Positions 53,984-61,946 of a stretch of DNA of 64,000 nt are shown one piece after another (the stretch's first letter is position 1; every line of letters starts with the position of its first letter). This stretch comes from Flavobacteriales bacterium. Its GTDB lineage: Bacteria > Bacteroidota > Bacteroidia > Flavobacteriales_F > PHOS-HE28. The notes under the pieces are model-generated. The model ran no database searches. It saw only the letters and a program-made list of their open reading frames with translations, and was not told the origin of the DNA. The translations under genes and the position numbers were made by a program. The stretch spans positions 62,001 through 126,000 of the forward strand of contig JAEUTA010000014.1 of assembly GCA_016788205.1 (NCBI GenBank). Reading direction: 5' to 3'.

Positions 53984-54925
53984 ATGCAAAGCCGTTCTAT
54001 CGTTCCCATAGCCTTCGCTGCGGTGTGCTGTCTCGCGCTGATCGGGTGCCACAAGGGAACAAGCTTTGGGCCGGTGGATGAAGGTGATGGGTTGAGCGCC
54101 CTCTTCGAGGATCGGCTCGCCAATGCGACACAGCACTTTTCCATGAACGCTACCACGGGTGGTACGATACATGGAGCAGGGGGAGTGGAATTCATCTTTC
54201 CGCCCAACGCGTTCCAGACCCAAGGCGGGGGAATCGTTGCAGGTAGTGTCAATGTGGAAGTGATCGAAGTGCTGGATATCGCTGATATGATCCTGTTGAA
54301 CATCACGACCGTGGGGGATGACAACGGTACCCGACGCGTACTGAATAGTGGTGGTTCCGTGTATGTGAGCGCGCGTCAAGGGAACACGGAGCTTTTCCTA
54401 GGCCCACAGGGTATGGGGATCATCGTTCCGGCCACGACCGTGAGCATGCAAATGGGTGTTTTCACCGCGAACCGAACACCGGGCGAGGATCTGCTTTGGA
54501 CAGAAGCCGACAATGCGACCATCACACCGATCGCAGTGGACACTGCTGGAAGTGGTGGCGGGTATAGCTATCAACTGCAGGTGGATTCCATGCAGTGGAT
54601 CAATTGCGACTATTTCCCCTTCAGTCCGGATAATACCACCATCACGGCGATCACACCGAGCGATGTGCCCAACGACAGCACTAGGGTCTGGTTCGTGTTC
54701 CCCACGCTGAACGCAGTGGCCGGAGGTTCGCCGAACGCTCCTCAGACGTACGCCTTCGGGCAGGTTCCAGTAGGTCTTCCGGCAATAGCAGTGAGCCTAA
54801 CGCGAAATGGTGATGACTACCGTTCGGCCTTCACGAACTTCACCACCACACCGACCGGAAGCGTGGGCCTTTCCTACCAACCGACAACGCTCCAGGCCTT
54901 CGAAGCTGCGGTGAACGCGCTCTGA
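53984..54925 (+). CDS. Lipoprotein of unknown function
   Basis: A 313-residue lipoprotein (lipobox LALIGC, C at about 22). The N-terminal third has GGVEFIFPPNAFQTQGGGIVAGSVNVEVIEVLDIADMIL, a ZU5-like pattern seen in Bacteroidota surface proteins. The remainder is beta-rich and Thr/Asn-rich. A -7-like TAGATTTC lies 35 nt before the ATG. Its stop directly abuts the convergent acyltransferase stop. Confidence 0.75.
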   Translation: MQSRSIVPIAFAAVCCLALIGCHKGTSFGPVDEGDGLSALFEDRLANATQHFSMNATTGGTIHGAGGVEFIFPPNAFQTQGGGIVAGSVNVEVIEVLDIADMILLNITTVGDDNGTRRVLNSGGSVYVSARQGNTELFLGPQGMGIIVPATTVSMQMGVFTANRTPGEDLLWTEADNATITPIAVDTAGSGGGYSYQLQVDSMQWINCDYFPFSPDNTTITAITPSDVPNDSTRVWFVFPTLNAVAGGSPNAPQTYAFGQVPVGLPAIAVSLTRNGDDYRSAFTNFTTTPTGSVGLSYQPTTLQAFEAAVNAL

Positions 54926-56041
54926 TCAGGCGGCGACCGATGTTTTCTTCTTCTCCAGCCCGAACACTTTCGTGAGCCACTTGCGACCCTTGGTGTTCAT
55001 CGGTGCCTCAAAGTGCAGATGTACCTGATTGGCGGCTATCTGGATCACCACGAACACGGCGATGAACCAGGGGATGTACATCCAAACGGGGATCGAGAAC
55101 TCCAGCTTCAGCAGGACCTGCCGTCCATAGCGGAGCATCAGTTCGTGGATCATGTAGAAGGTGAAGCTGGCCTCACCCAGGAACACCATGCGGTCGCTGG
55201 CAAGCAACCAATTCTTCGTGTCCCGCCGGAAAGCCGTGCCGAGCACCACCATCAAGCTGCCGGGCAGCATCCACAGGTTGGTGCCGCTGGCTTCGTCGCG
55301 GTAATACTCCAGCGCCATCATGCCACAGAACCAGAGGATGCCCAATGGCAACAGGGCTTGCTTCCACGCTTCTGAGTAGGTTTTGAACCGGTTGAAGAAG
55401 AGGAAGGCCAGGATGCCGAGCACGTAATCCGTCACCCTGAACGGCGCACGTTCCACCTTGATGAACGCATCCGGGTCGTTGTGCGTGGTGAAGAACGCGA
55501 GGGTCAGGGCTGCCAACACGATGAAGATGGACGCTAGGAAGAGGACCTTCTTTTTGCCCGCCTTCAGCATACCGGCGAAGAGGAGCGGGGTAAGCACGTA
55601 GAAGAGCATCTCTACGCTCAGCGTCCACGAGACCTTGTTCGGGCCGGGACCCGGGTAGCCGATGGGGCTCCACTCCTGAAGCAGGGCGATGTGAATGGGC
55701 AGGTTCTCCAGTTGGATCGGTGAGGTGCTGCTCTTCAAACCCAAGGGCAGGCACACCAGCATGGTGAGCAGGTGGAGCGGGAAGATGCGGGTGACGCGGG
55801 CGATCAAGAAGCGACCGGCGTTCGCACGTGTTGGCTCCCACTTGTCCTCGCCGTAGTAGACATAGGTCATGATGAAGCCGCTGAGCACAAAGAAGATGGA
55901 GACACCCAGGCGGCCCTGTAACTCGGCATGCTCGTGGCCGAGCCATTCCAGGCCCGGCAGCATGCTGGCGTGGAGGGAGAACACGACGAAAGCCGCATAG
56001 AACCGCAGTGCGGTAAGCGGACGAATGAGTTCCTTTTGCAT
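54926..56041 (-). CDS. Acyltransferase 3 family membrane protein
   Basis: A 371-residue protein with about ten membrane segments of the acyltransferase-3 family. The catalytic-position His lies in VVFSLHASML (about 24), and RLGVSIFFVLSGFIMTY, SWTLSVEMLFYV and EASFTFYMIHELML are all conserved. Such enzymes O-acylate surface sugars. A -7-like GATCTTTG lies at 56052-56059 on the minus strand. Confidence 0.92.
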   Translation of the reverse strand: MQKELIRPLTALRFYAAFVVFSLHASMLPGLEWLGHEHAELQGRLGVSIFFVLSGFIMTYVYYGEDKWEPTRANAGRFLIARVTRIFPLHLLTMLVCLPLGLKSSTSPIQLENLPIHIALLQEWSPIGYPGPGPNKVSWTLSVEMLFYVLTPLLFAGMLKAGKKKVLFLASIFIVLAALTLAFFTTHNDPDAFIKVERAPFRVTDYVLGILAFLFFNRFKTYSEAWKQALLPLGILWFCGMMALEYYRDEASGTNLWMLPGSLMVVLGTAFRRDTKNWLLASDRMVFLGEASFTFYMIHELMLRYGRQVLLKLEFSIPVWMYIPWFIAVFVVIQIAANQVHLHFEAPMNTKGRKWLTKVFGLEKKKTSVAA

Positions 56042-56125
56042 CAGGCCTGGACAAAGATCCAGTGGATCGCGTTCTACGCTGCCGGACCGGGGAGGGTTCC
56101 TTTCACAACCCGGTGCTGAGAACGG

Positions 56126-56923
56126 TCAATCCTGGCGCTGCCAGTTGCGCTCGATCACCTCCAGCAGTTCGTCGTGTACGGCGCGGTTGCTGGCCACGAT
56201 CTCTTCATCGAAGAGCGGGTCTTTACTCGGAGCGAAACCGCTGACACGGCCACCTGCCTCGCGCACGAGAAGTACTCCGGCGGCCACGTCCCAGCTATTC
56301 AGGCCATACTCGTAGAACGCTTCGAAGCGACCACAGGCCACGTAGGCCAGATCGGCGGCGGCACTACCCAGTCGACGGATGCCACGGGTACGGTGCATCA
56401 GCTCACGCAAGAGGTCCATGTACTCCGTTTCGTAGCCGAAGTCATCGTATGGGAAGCCGGTGGCCAGCAGGCTTTCCTGCAGTTCCTTACGGGGCGATAC
56501 CTGGATACGCTTCCCATTGAGGAACGCGCCTCCACCTTTCCACGCTGTGAAACGTTCGTCGCGTGTTACCTCATGCACCACCCCCAGAACGGGTTCGGTG
56601 CCATCGACAAGGGCGATGCTGATGCAGTAGCACGGAATACCGTGAACGAAGTTCGTGGTGCCGTCCAACGGGTCGATGATCCAGTTGAGCCCTTCACCTT
56701 TTTCGCCGCTGCCTTCCTCGGCGATGAACCCGGCTTCGGGAAGGATCTTCTCCAACGCCTCCACCAGACGGTCCTCGGCCGTGTGGTCTACGTGGGTGAC
56801 CAGGTTGTTCGCGCTCTTTTCCGAAATGCCAGCGGCGGTGAGCTTGCCCGCTTCGCTACGAATGAACGCGGCGACATCGACACAGATCGCTTCGACCTGT
56901 TCAGTGAGTTTCTTGAGTTCCAT
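56126..56923 (-). CDS. Inositol monophosphatase family protein (SuhB-like)
   Basis: A 265-residue phosphatase. The Mg-binding signature is IIDPLDGTTNF (about 81-91) with the earlier EEGSGE, and the second motif is LNSWDVAAGVLLVREAGG near 210-227. The family removes phosphate from inositol or other sugar phosphates, and SuhB also acts in rRNA transcription. Its ATG overlaps the lgt end by 23 nt, so the two are probably co-translated. Confidence 0.93.
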   Translation of the reverse strand: MELKKLTEQVEAICVDVAAFIRSEAGKLTAAGISEKSANNLVTHVDHTAEDRLVEALEKILPEAGFIAEEGSGEKGEGLNWIIDPLDGTTNFVHGIPCYCISIALVDGTEPVLGVVHEVTRDERFTAWKGGGAFLNGKRIQVSPRKELQESLLATGFPYDDFGYETEYMDLLRELMHRTRGIRRLGSAAADLAYVACGRFEAFYEYGLNSWDVAAGVLLVREAGGRVSGFAPSKDPLFDEEIVASNRAVHDELLEVIERNWQRQD

Positions 56924-58073
56924 TCAAGGTGTTGTTGCGCGAGCGGACCCAAAGGATGCCCGCGATACCGGCGATGACCAGACCGAGGGAGATCACTTCG
57001 GCCTGGGTCCAGCTTCCTGCGAAGGCGACGTTGACGCGGATCTTCTCGATGAAGAAACGCTCGACACCGTTGAGCAGCAGGAAGGTGAAGAAAATGATGC
57101 CCGGAGTTGAGACCCGCTTCCGCAAGGACCACAGCAGGAAGAAGAAGCCCACGCAAACGATGGTCTCATACAACGGGGTAGGGAATACCGGTTCCGGAAG
57201 TACGGTGCAGTATCCATCGAAGCAGGGCGTTCCGCTGAAAGGGACACCAACGCCGTTCACATTGTTCGGATAGGTGTAACTCCACAGCCAGTCCGGCAGC
57301 CAGCTTGGTGCGGGTGTGTTGTTCACGATGCCCCAGTCGCCATCGCCGCTCACCTGGCAGCCGATACGGCCCACACCATAAGCGAGCATGACGCCGGGTG
57401 CAGCGCTGTCCGCGCCGTGCCAAGCGGGTATGCCGTTGTTCCGGAAGTAGCGGATCACCATGGCACCCGCCACGATCAACCCGCCGTACATCGTGAGGCC
57501 GCTGAAGACGCCATCGCCACCGGGGTTCTTGACGAAGGAGATGAACTCGTCCGGGTTCTCCAACCAGTGGAAGAGCTTGGCACCCACGAGTCCCCAGAGG
57601 GCCGCCACCATGGTGATGTTGCCTCCGTGTTCGTGCGCCTGCATGCGGATCTCCTCGGTCTTCGGCTCGGCCAGCTTGGTCTTCTCTTTCTCCCTCCACT
57701 TCGACCAGGCCATGAAGCCGCCGAGGATGACCCCTCCGATGAAATTGCCCTTGCCACTGAGCAGGAAGCCTTGTGGATCCGCCGTGGACTCCGATAGGTT
57801 CAGCACAAGAAATAGGCCCTTCCACCCGAGCAGGAAGCCGAGCAAGCCGCTCCAGATCAGCTCACCCGGAGACGCTGGCAGACCGATGGTCACCTTGCGT
57901 GTAACCGGTTGGAGCAGACCGAGCCCCTCTTTGCGGCGTAGCTCCATCCCCAAGGTCCAACTCGCGAAGAGGAACGCCAGCGCTACGAAGAACCCGAAAC
58001 TATTGAGGAACTTGAGGAAGGACAGGTCAAGCCCGGTGAGATCGAGAAGGGCGTGGTAGATCGTTGGGTACAT
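56901..58073 (-). CDS. lgt: Prolipoprotein diacylglyceryl transferase
   Basis: A 390-residue Lgt, which adds diacylglycerol to the Cys of lipoprotein signal peptides. The signature GRIGCQVSGDGDWGI (about 239-252) and PVFPTPLYE are present. It is about 100 residues longer than the Escherichia coli form, with an insertion (about 120-170) rich in charged residues between membrane segments, as in other Bacteroidota. It serves the many lipoproteins in this window. Lies 25 nt downstream of mtaB. Confidence 0.93.
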   Translation of the reverse strand: MYPTIYHALLDLTGLDLSFLKFLNSFGFFVALAFLFASWTLGMELRRKEGLGLLQPVTRKVTIGLPASPGELIWSGLLGFLLGWKGLFLVLNLSESTADPQGFLLSGKGNFIGGVILGGFMAWSKWREKEKTKLAEPKTEEIRMQAHEHGGNITMVAALWGLVGAKLFHWLENPDEFISFVKNPGGDGVFSGLTMYGGLIVAGAMVIRYFRNNGIPAWHGADSAAPGVMLAYGVGRIGCQVSGDGDWGIVNNTPAPSWLPDWLWSYTYPNNVNGVGVPFSGTPCFDGYCTVLPEPVFPTPLYETIVCVGFFFLLWSLRKRVSTPGIIFFTFLLLNGVERFFIEKIRVNVAFAGSWTQAEVISLGLVIAGIAGILWVRSRNNTLNGTQETH

Positions 58074-58098
58074 CCTGGTAAGCCGTTTAGCGGATGCG

Positions 58099-59460
58099 TC
58101 AATTAGCGAGTTGGACTTCTGGGGTCAGGCCGATGATGTGCCCGTCACCATCCATTCGGGTCAGTTCCACGGGGACGATACGGTTGACGAACGCTGCGTC
58201 GTACGGCATGGTCACACGCAGGTAGTTGTCGGTGAAGCCAAGCATGCGGCCGTCGTTCTCTTCGGCCTCGAAGAGCACGCTGCGCGCCGAGCCGAGGTGA
58301 TCTTGGTAGAACGCCCGTTGCAGCTTGTTACTGAGGATGCGCAGTTGCTTGGTGCGCTCGCGCCGTGTTTCCATGGGCACGCTGTCATCCATGCGCACGG
58401 CCGTGGTGTTGGCACGCTCGCTGTAGGTGAAAACGTGGAGGTAGTCCACGGCTATGGAACGAAGGAATTCGTGCGTCTTCAGGAACTCGTCCTCCGTCTC
58501 GCCCGGTGTTCCCGTGATCACGTCCACGCCAACGCAGGCGTGCGGCATGCGTTCCTTGATGCGCGCGACGCGTTCGGCATAGAGCGCCGTGTCATAACGG
58601 CGGCGCATGCGCTGCAGGATGGCGTCACTACCGCTTTGCAGGGGCATGTGGAAGTGCGGCGCGAAACGTGCGCTGGTGGCTACGAAGTCGATGACACCGT
58701 CATGGCACAGGTTCGGCTCGATACTGCTGATCCTGAATCGTTCAATGCCTTCGACCTCGTCCAGGGCTTCGATCAATTGAAGGAAGGTCTGCTCATGTCC
58801 ACGGCCGAAGTCCCCCGTGTTGACCCCGGTCAGGACGATCTCTTTCACGCCGGAAGCAGCGATCGTACCGGCCAGTGCGACCGTTTCCGCTACGGTGGCG
58901 CTGCGGCTACGCCCACGGGCCAGCGGTATGGTGCAGAACGAACAGAAGTAGTCGCAGCCGTCCTGCACCTTCAAGAACGTTCGGGTGCGGTCGTTGGCGT
59001 TGTAGGAGGGGACGAAATGCTTGAGGTCCTTGATCGGAGAGTGGACCGCTTCGCCTTTCCCTCCGTGATCCCCGGCTTCGGCCGAGGCCAGCTTCCTGTC
59101 CACATGAGAGGCCAGGTCGAATTTCTCGTTGGCGCCCAACACCAGGTCCACACCGGGTATGCCGGCGATCTCCTCGGGCTTCAGTTGCGCGTAACAGCCC
59201 ACCACGGCGATGAACGCATCCGGGTTGATGGACTGGAAACGGCGCACATGCCGGCGGCATTCCTTGTCGGCATTCTCCGTTACGCTGCAGGTGTTGAGCA
59301 CGAACACATCGGGACGGTCCTCCTGGCGCACCTTGGCATAGCCGGCCTCTTCCAACGAACGGGCCAGGGTACTGGTCTCGCTGAAGTTGAGTTTGCAGCC
59401 CAGGGTATGGAAGGCGACGGTCTTGGAAGGCCTCATGTGGTCCGGTGCTCCGGTGGACAT
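58099..59460 (-). CDS. mtaB: tRNA t6A methylthiotransferase
   Basis: A 453-residue radical SAM methylthiotransferase that makes ms2t6A at tRNA position 37. The N-terminal domain carries HTLGCKLNFSE, VLNTCSVTENADKEC and VVGCYAQLKP (three cluster cysteines). The radical SAM motif CDYFCSFCTIPLARG (three Cys) follows near 180. A TRAM-like domain ends it. Two starts are possible: 59460 (used) or 59436 (MRPSKTVAFHTLG), closer to the family N-terminus. First gene of the mtaB-lgt-suhB unit. Confidence 0.93.
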   Translation of the reverse strand: MSTGAPDHMRPSKTVAFHTLGCKLNFSETSTLARSLEEAGYAKVRQEDRPDVFVLNTCSVTENADKECRRHVRRFQSINPDAFIAVVGCYAQLKPEEIAGIPGVDLVLGANEKFDLASHVDRKLASAEAGDHGGKGEAVHSPIKDLKHFVPSYNANDRTRTFLKVQDGCDYFCSFCTIPLARGRSRSATVAETVALAGTIAASGVKEIVLTGVNTGDFGRGHEQTFLQLIEALDEVEGIERFRISSIEPNLCHDGVIDFVATSARFAPHFHMPLQSGSDAILQRMRRRYDTALYAERVARIKERMPHACVGVDVITGTPGETEDEFLKTHEFLRSIAVDYLHVFTYSERANTTAVRMDDSVPMETRRERTKQLRILSNKLQRAFYQDHLGSARSVLFEAEENDGRMLGFTDNYLRVTMPYDAAFVNRIVPVELTRMDGDGHIIGLTPEVQLAN

Positions 59461-59487
59461 GTGACCATGGCCTGACCGGAGCGGCGG

Positions 59488-59495
59488 CGAAGGTA
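59488..59495 (-). promoter_or_regulatory. TACCTTCG -7-like box for mtaB
   Basis: The complement reads TACCTTCG, 27 nt before the ATG at 59460. It matches the recurrent variant octamer. Confidence 0.5.
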
Positions 59496-59546
59496 CCGCT
59501 CCACGGTGGATGAAGCAGTTGAAAGCCAAGCGCCTATATTCAGGCA

Positions 59547-59554
59547 TCTATTTG
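59547..59554 (+). promoter_or_regulatory. -7-like box before the T9SS paralogue pair
   Basis: TCTATTTG differs from TAnnTTTG at one base and lies 111 nt before the ATG at 59666. A rival candidate, TATATTCA, is about 13 nt upstream. The long leader contains the short ORF at 59595. Confidence 0.35.
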
Positions 59555-59594
59555 CGCAGCCAACGTCTGCCTACTGAACCCGGACCCTTCGGCC

Positions 59595-59669
59595 ATGCCC
59601 TCAGGATCACTTGCATCGTTGAGCCTGTCCCGACCAGTAAGCGAATTCCATTTTAGCCGAACTCAATGA
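59595..59669 (+). CDS. Putative 24-residue leader ORF overlapping the next start
   Basis: An ATG at 59595 opens a 24-codon frame ending in TGA at 59667-59669. The stop overlaps the ATG of the T9SS gene in an ATGA arrangement, which would allow translational coupling. The peptide (MPSGSLASLSLSRPVSEFHF and four more) is Ser-rich with no known motif. Chance is a real possibility. Confidence 0.3.
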   Translation: MPSGSLASLSLSRPVSEFHFSRTQ

Positions 59670-61939
59670 TCCGAACCCTACACTCTTCCAAGTTTTTCCT
59701 GCTGTTCGGTCTTTCGCTCGTATCGCTTTCGGCGCATGCCAGCATTTCCTTCTCCATTTCCCCCGCCCACTGTACGCATTGGGATGCGGTGATCATCACC
59801 CAGGTGAGCGGCGGTGTACCGCCCTATACCTTCAGCTGGAGTGATGGCCCCACCACGCAGAACCGTTACAATGTGAACGGGGGTACCTATACGTTGACCG
59901 TCACGGACCTCGTGGGTGGTGTGCAGCAAGCTGAAGCCACGGTTCCCACCTTGCCCAACTATCCTTGGGACCCGAATACGATGTTCGCTCAGGCGATCCC
60001 CAGTTGCCTTCCCGGGCCGGAACCCAACGGGGGCGGTTACATGTTCTTCGGTGGAGACCAGTACCCGGCCCCGGCTGGCGTAGCTCCCCATGAGTTCGAT
60101 ACCGGGTGTCTGGAACAGCCGTTCGCGGAAGGCAACATCCCAACGGATTGGTCGTGGTTCGTCAATGGCACCGTACGCGCCGTATGCTTCCTGGGCATGG
60201 AGGGGCAGAGCTACACGATCGGTTACACGGATGCCACGGGATGTCCGGGGACGATGGAAGTGACCGTGCCACAGGTGCCCCAGTTCTACCCCGTGGGTAT
60301 CCTGGACATCGAGGGCTCCTGCTCGGGCGGCACCAATGGGAGGGTCCGATTCAGCATACCGGCAGAGCCCGATTACATCTACGGTGTTCGTCCACACCTC
60401 TACAACCCCGATTGGCAGGAGAACGAGGCGTTCTGGAATTCCATGGCCATGAACTGGACCGGTGGGGCGGAATACGACGTACCCGACCTGGGCCCGGGTA
60501 CTTATGCGTTGGTCCGCAAGATCAGCATCGACCCGGACTGGGCGCAGTGGTTCCCGTGTGGCGATACTACGTACATCACCATTCCAGACCTGGGTCCCAC
60601 ATGCGGATACGTGAACGGAACGGTCGCGCTTGATGTGAACGAGGACTGTACATTGCAATGGTCGGATACGCGCATTCCCGAGACCGTGCTCGAGTTCCTC
60701 CCTGGTCCATATTACGCCACGACCAATACCACTGGAGGATATGCGGTTCACCTGCCGCTGGGATCGTACACGGTACATCAGCAGAGCACTGTGCTGCGGG
60801 AACATTGCCTTGGTGATCCAAGCTCGTTGACAGTGGCAGGGAACATGACCTACGATCTGCTGGACACGGCGTTGATGACCAACGATGTGCAGCTGACCAT
60901 GGCCAGTGGGCCTGCTCGTCCCGGTTTCGAACTGTCCTATGCCTTGGATATCGATGCGCTCACCAGCGCCGCTCATCAGCTCAACAGTCTGGTGCTTACG
61001 GTGGATGCCGAACTGAGCTATGTGAGCGCTTCACCGACGCCCAGCAACGTCAGCGGCAACACGATCACGTGGAGCAACTTCGGCTGGCTCAATTATTTCG
61101 GCCACCGCGATGTGAACGTTCGTTTTCTGGTGCCGCCCGATGTGAACCTGATCGGCAACGAACTGCAGGCCAGTGCAACGCTCGGCAGCAACGGGGATCA
61201 GAATACATTGAACAACGTAGCCGACGGTTCGGTGGTGGTCACGGGCAGCTATGATCCGAACGACAAGGTGGCTACCACGAGCAGTGGTGCAAGCCGGGAA
61301 CATTACTACATCGATGTGGACGAATGGGTGGATTATGTGGTGCGTTTCCAGAACACCGGAACGGATACGGCGTTCACGGTGGTGATCACGGACACGCTAC
61401 CCACGACCCTTGATCCGGCAACGCTCGTGATGGGAGCAGGATCACACCCGTTCACATGGGAGTTGGAAGGGAGCGGCACTGTGCGTTTGATGTTCGCGAA
61501 CATCCTTCTACCCGACAGCAACGTGAACGAGCCTGCCTCGCACGGTTTCGTGTCGTTCCGTGTTCGACCTAAGCAGCCGTTGGTTCCCGGACTTGGCATA
61601 GAGAACGTCGCGAACATCTTCTTTGATCTCAACCCACCGGTGATCACCGAGCCCAGCGTCCTGGTGGCGGAGTTCAGTACGGGAACGCGGGATCAAGCGC
61701 CTGGTCAGGGGCGATTACGGCTGCTCCCGAACCCTGCAAGGGACCAACTCCTGGTGAACGCTGAAGGAACGATGACCGCCGTGCGGATCATAGCTGCGGA
61801 TGGGAGGGAGGTGCTGCGCACGCGTGTGCGATCGACCCATGCGAGCATAGTGTTGGAGCAACTGAAAGCGGGTGTCTATTTCATCAGCGCGTCGTTCATG
61901 GACGGGTCTGAGATACGCGAAAGGTTCATCAAAGAATAA
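59666..61939 (+). CDS. T9SS secreted protein (paralogue 1)
   Basis: A 757-residue secreted protein. A signal peptide (1 to about 25, ending SAHA) is followed by a SprB-like repeat (about 28-95, GGVPPYTFSWSDGPTTQNRYNVN). Several beta domains come next, then near 528 the conserved SYDPNDKVATTS and VDYVVRFQNTGTDTAFTVVITDTLP unit typical of Bacteroidota surface proteins. From about 685 to the end is the type IX sorting domain (LRLLPNPARDQLLVNAEG ... LKAGVYFISASFMDG). It is exported by the T9SS and then anchored or released. Role on the surface, perhaps adhesive, is not known. The next gene is a paralogue. Confidence 0.88.
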   Translation: MIRTLHSSKFFLLFGLSLVSLSAHASISFSISPAHCTHWDAVIITQVSGGVPPYTFSWSDGPTTQNRYNVNGGTYTLTVTDLVGGVQQAEATVPTLPNYPWDPNTMFAQAIPSCLPGPEPNGGGYMFFGGDQYPAPAGVAPHEFDTGCLEQPFAEGNIPTDWSWFVNGTVRAVCFLGMEGQSYTIGYTDATGCPGTMEVTVPQVPQFYPVGILDIEGSCSGGTNGRVRFSIPAEPDYIYGVRPHLYNPDWQENEAFWNSMAMNWTGGAEYDVPDLGPGTYALVRKISIDPDWAQWFPCGDTTYITIPDLGPTCGYVNGTVALDVNEDCTLQWSDTRIPETVLEFLPGPYYATTNTTGGYAVHLPLGSYTVHQQSTVLREHCLGDPSSLTVAGNMTYDLLDTALMTNDVQLTMASGPARPGFELSYALDIDALTSAAHQLNSLVLTVDAELSYVSASPTPSNVSGNTITWSNFGWLNYFGHRDVNVRFLVPPDVNLIGNELQASATLGSNGDQNTLNNVADGSVVVTGSYDPNDKVATTSSGASREHYYIDVDEWVDYVVRFQNTGTDTAFTVVITDTLPTTLDPATLVMGAGSHPFTWELEGSGTVRLMFANILLPDSNVNEPASHGFVSFRVRPKQPLVPGLGIENVANIFFDLNPPVITEPSVLVAEFSTGTRDQAPGQGRLRLLPNPARDQLLVNAEGTMTAVRIIAADGREVLRTRVRSTHASIVLEQLKAGVYFISASFMDGSEIRERFIKE

Positions 61940-61946
61940 GGACGGT

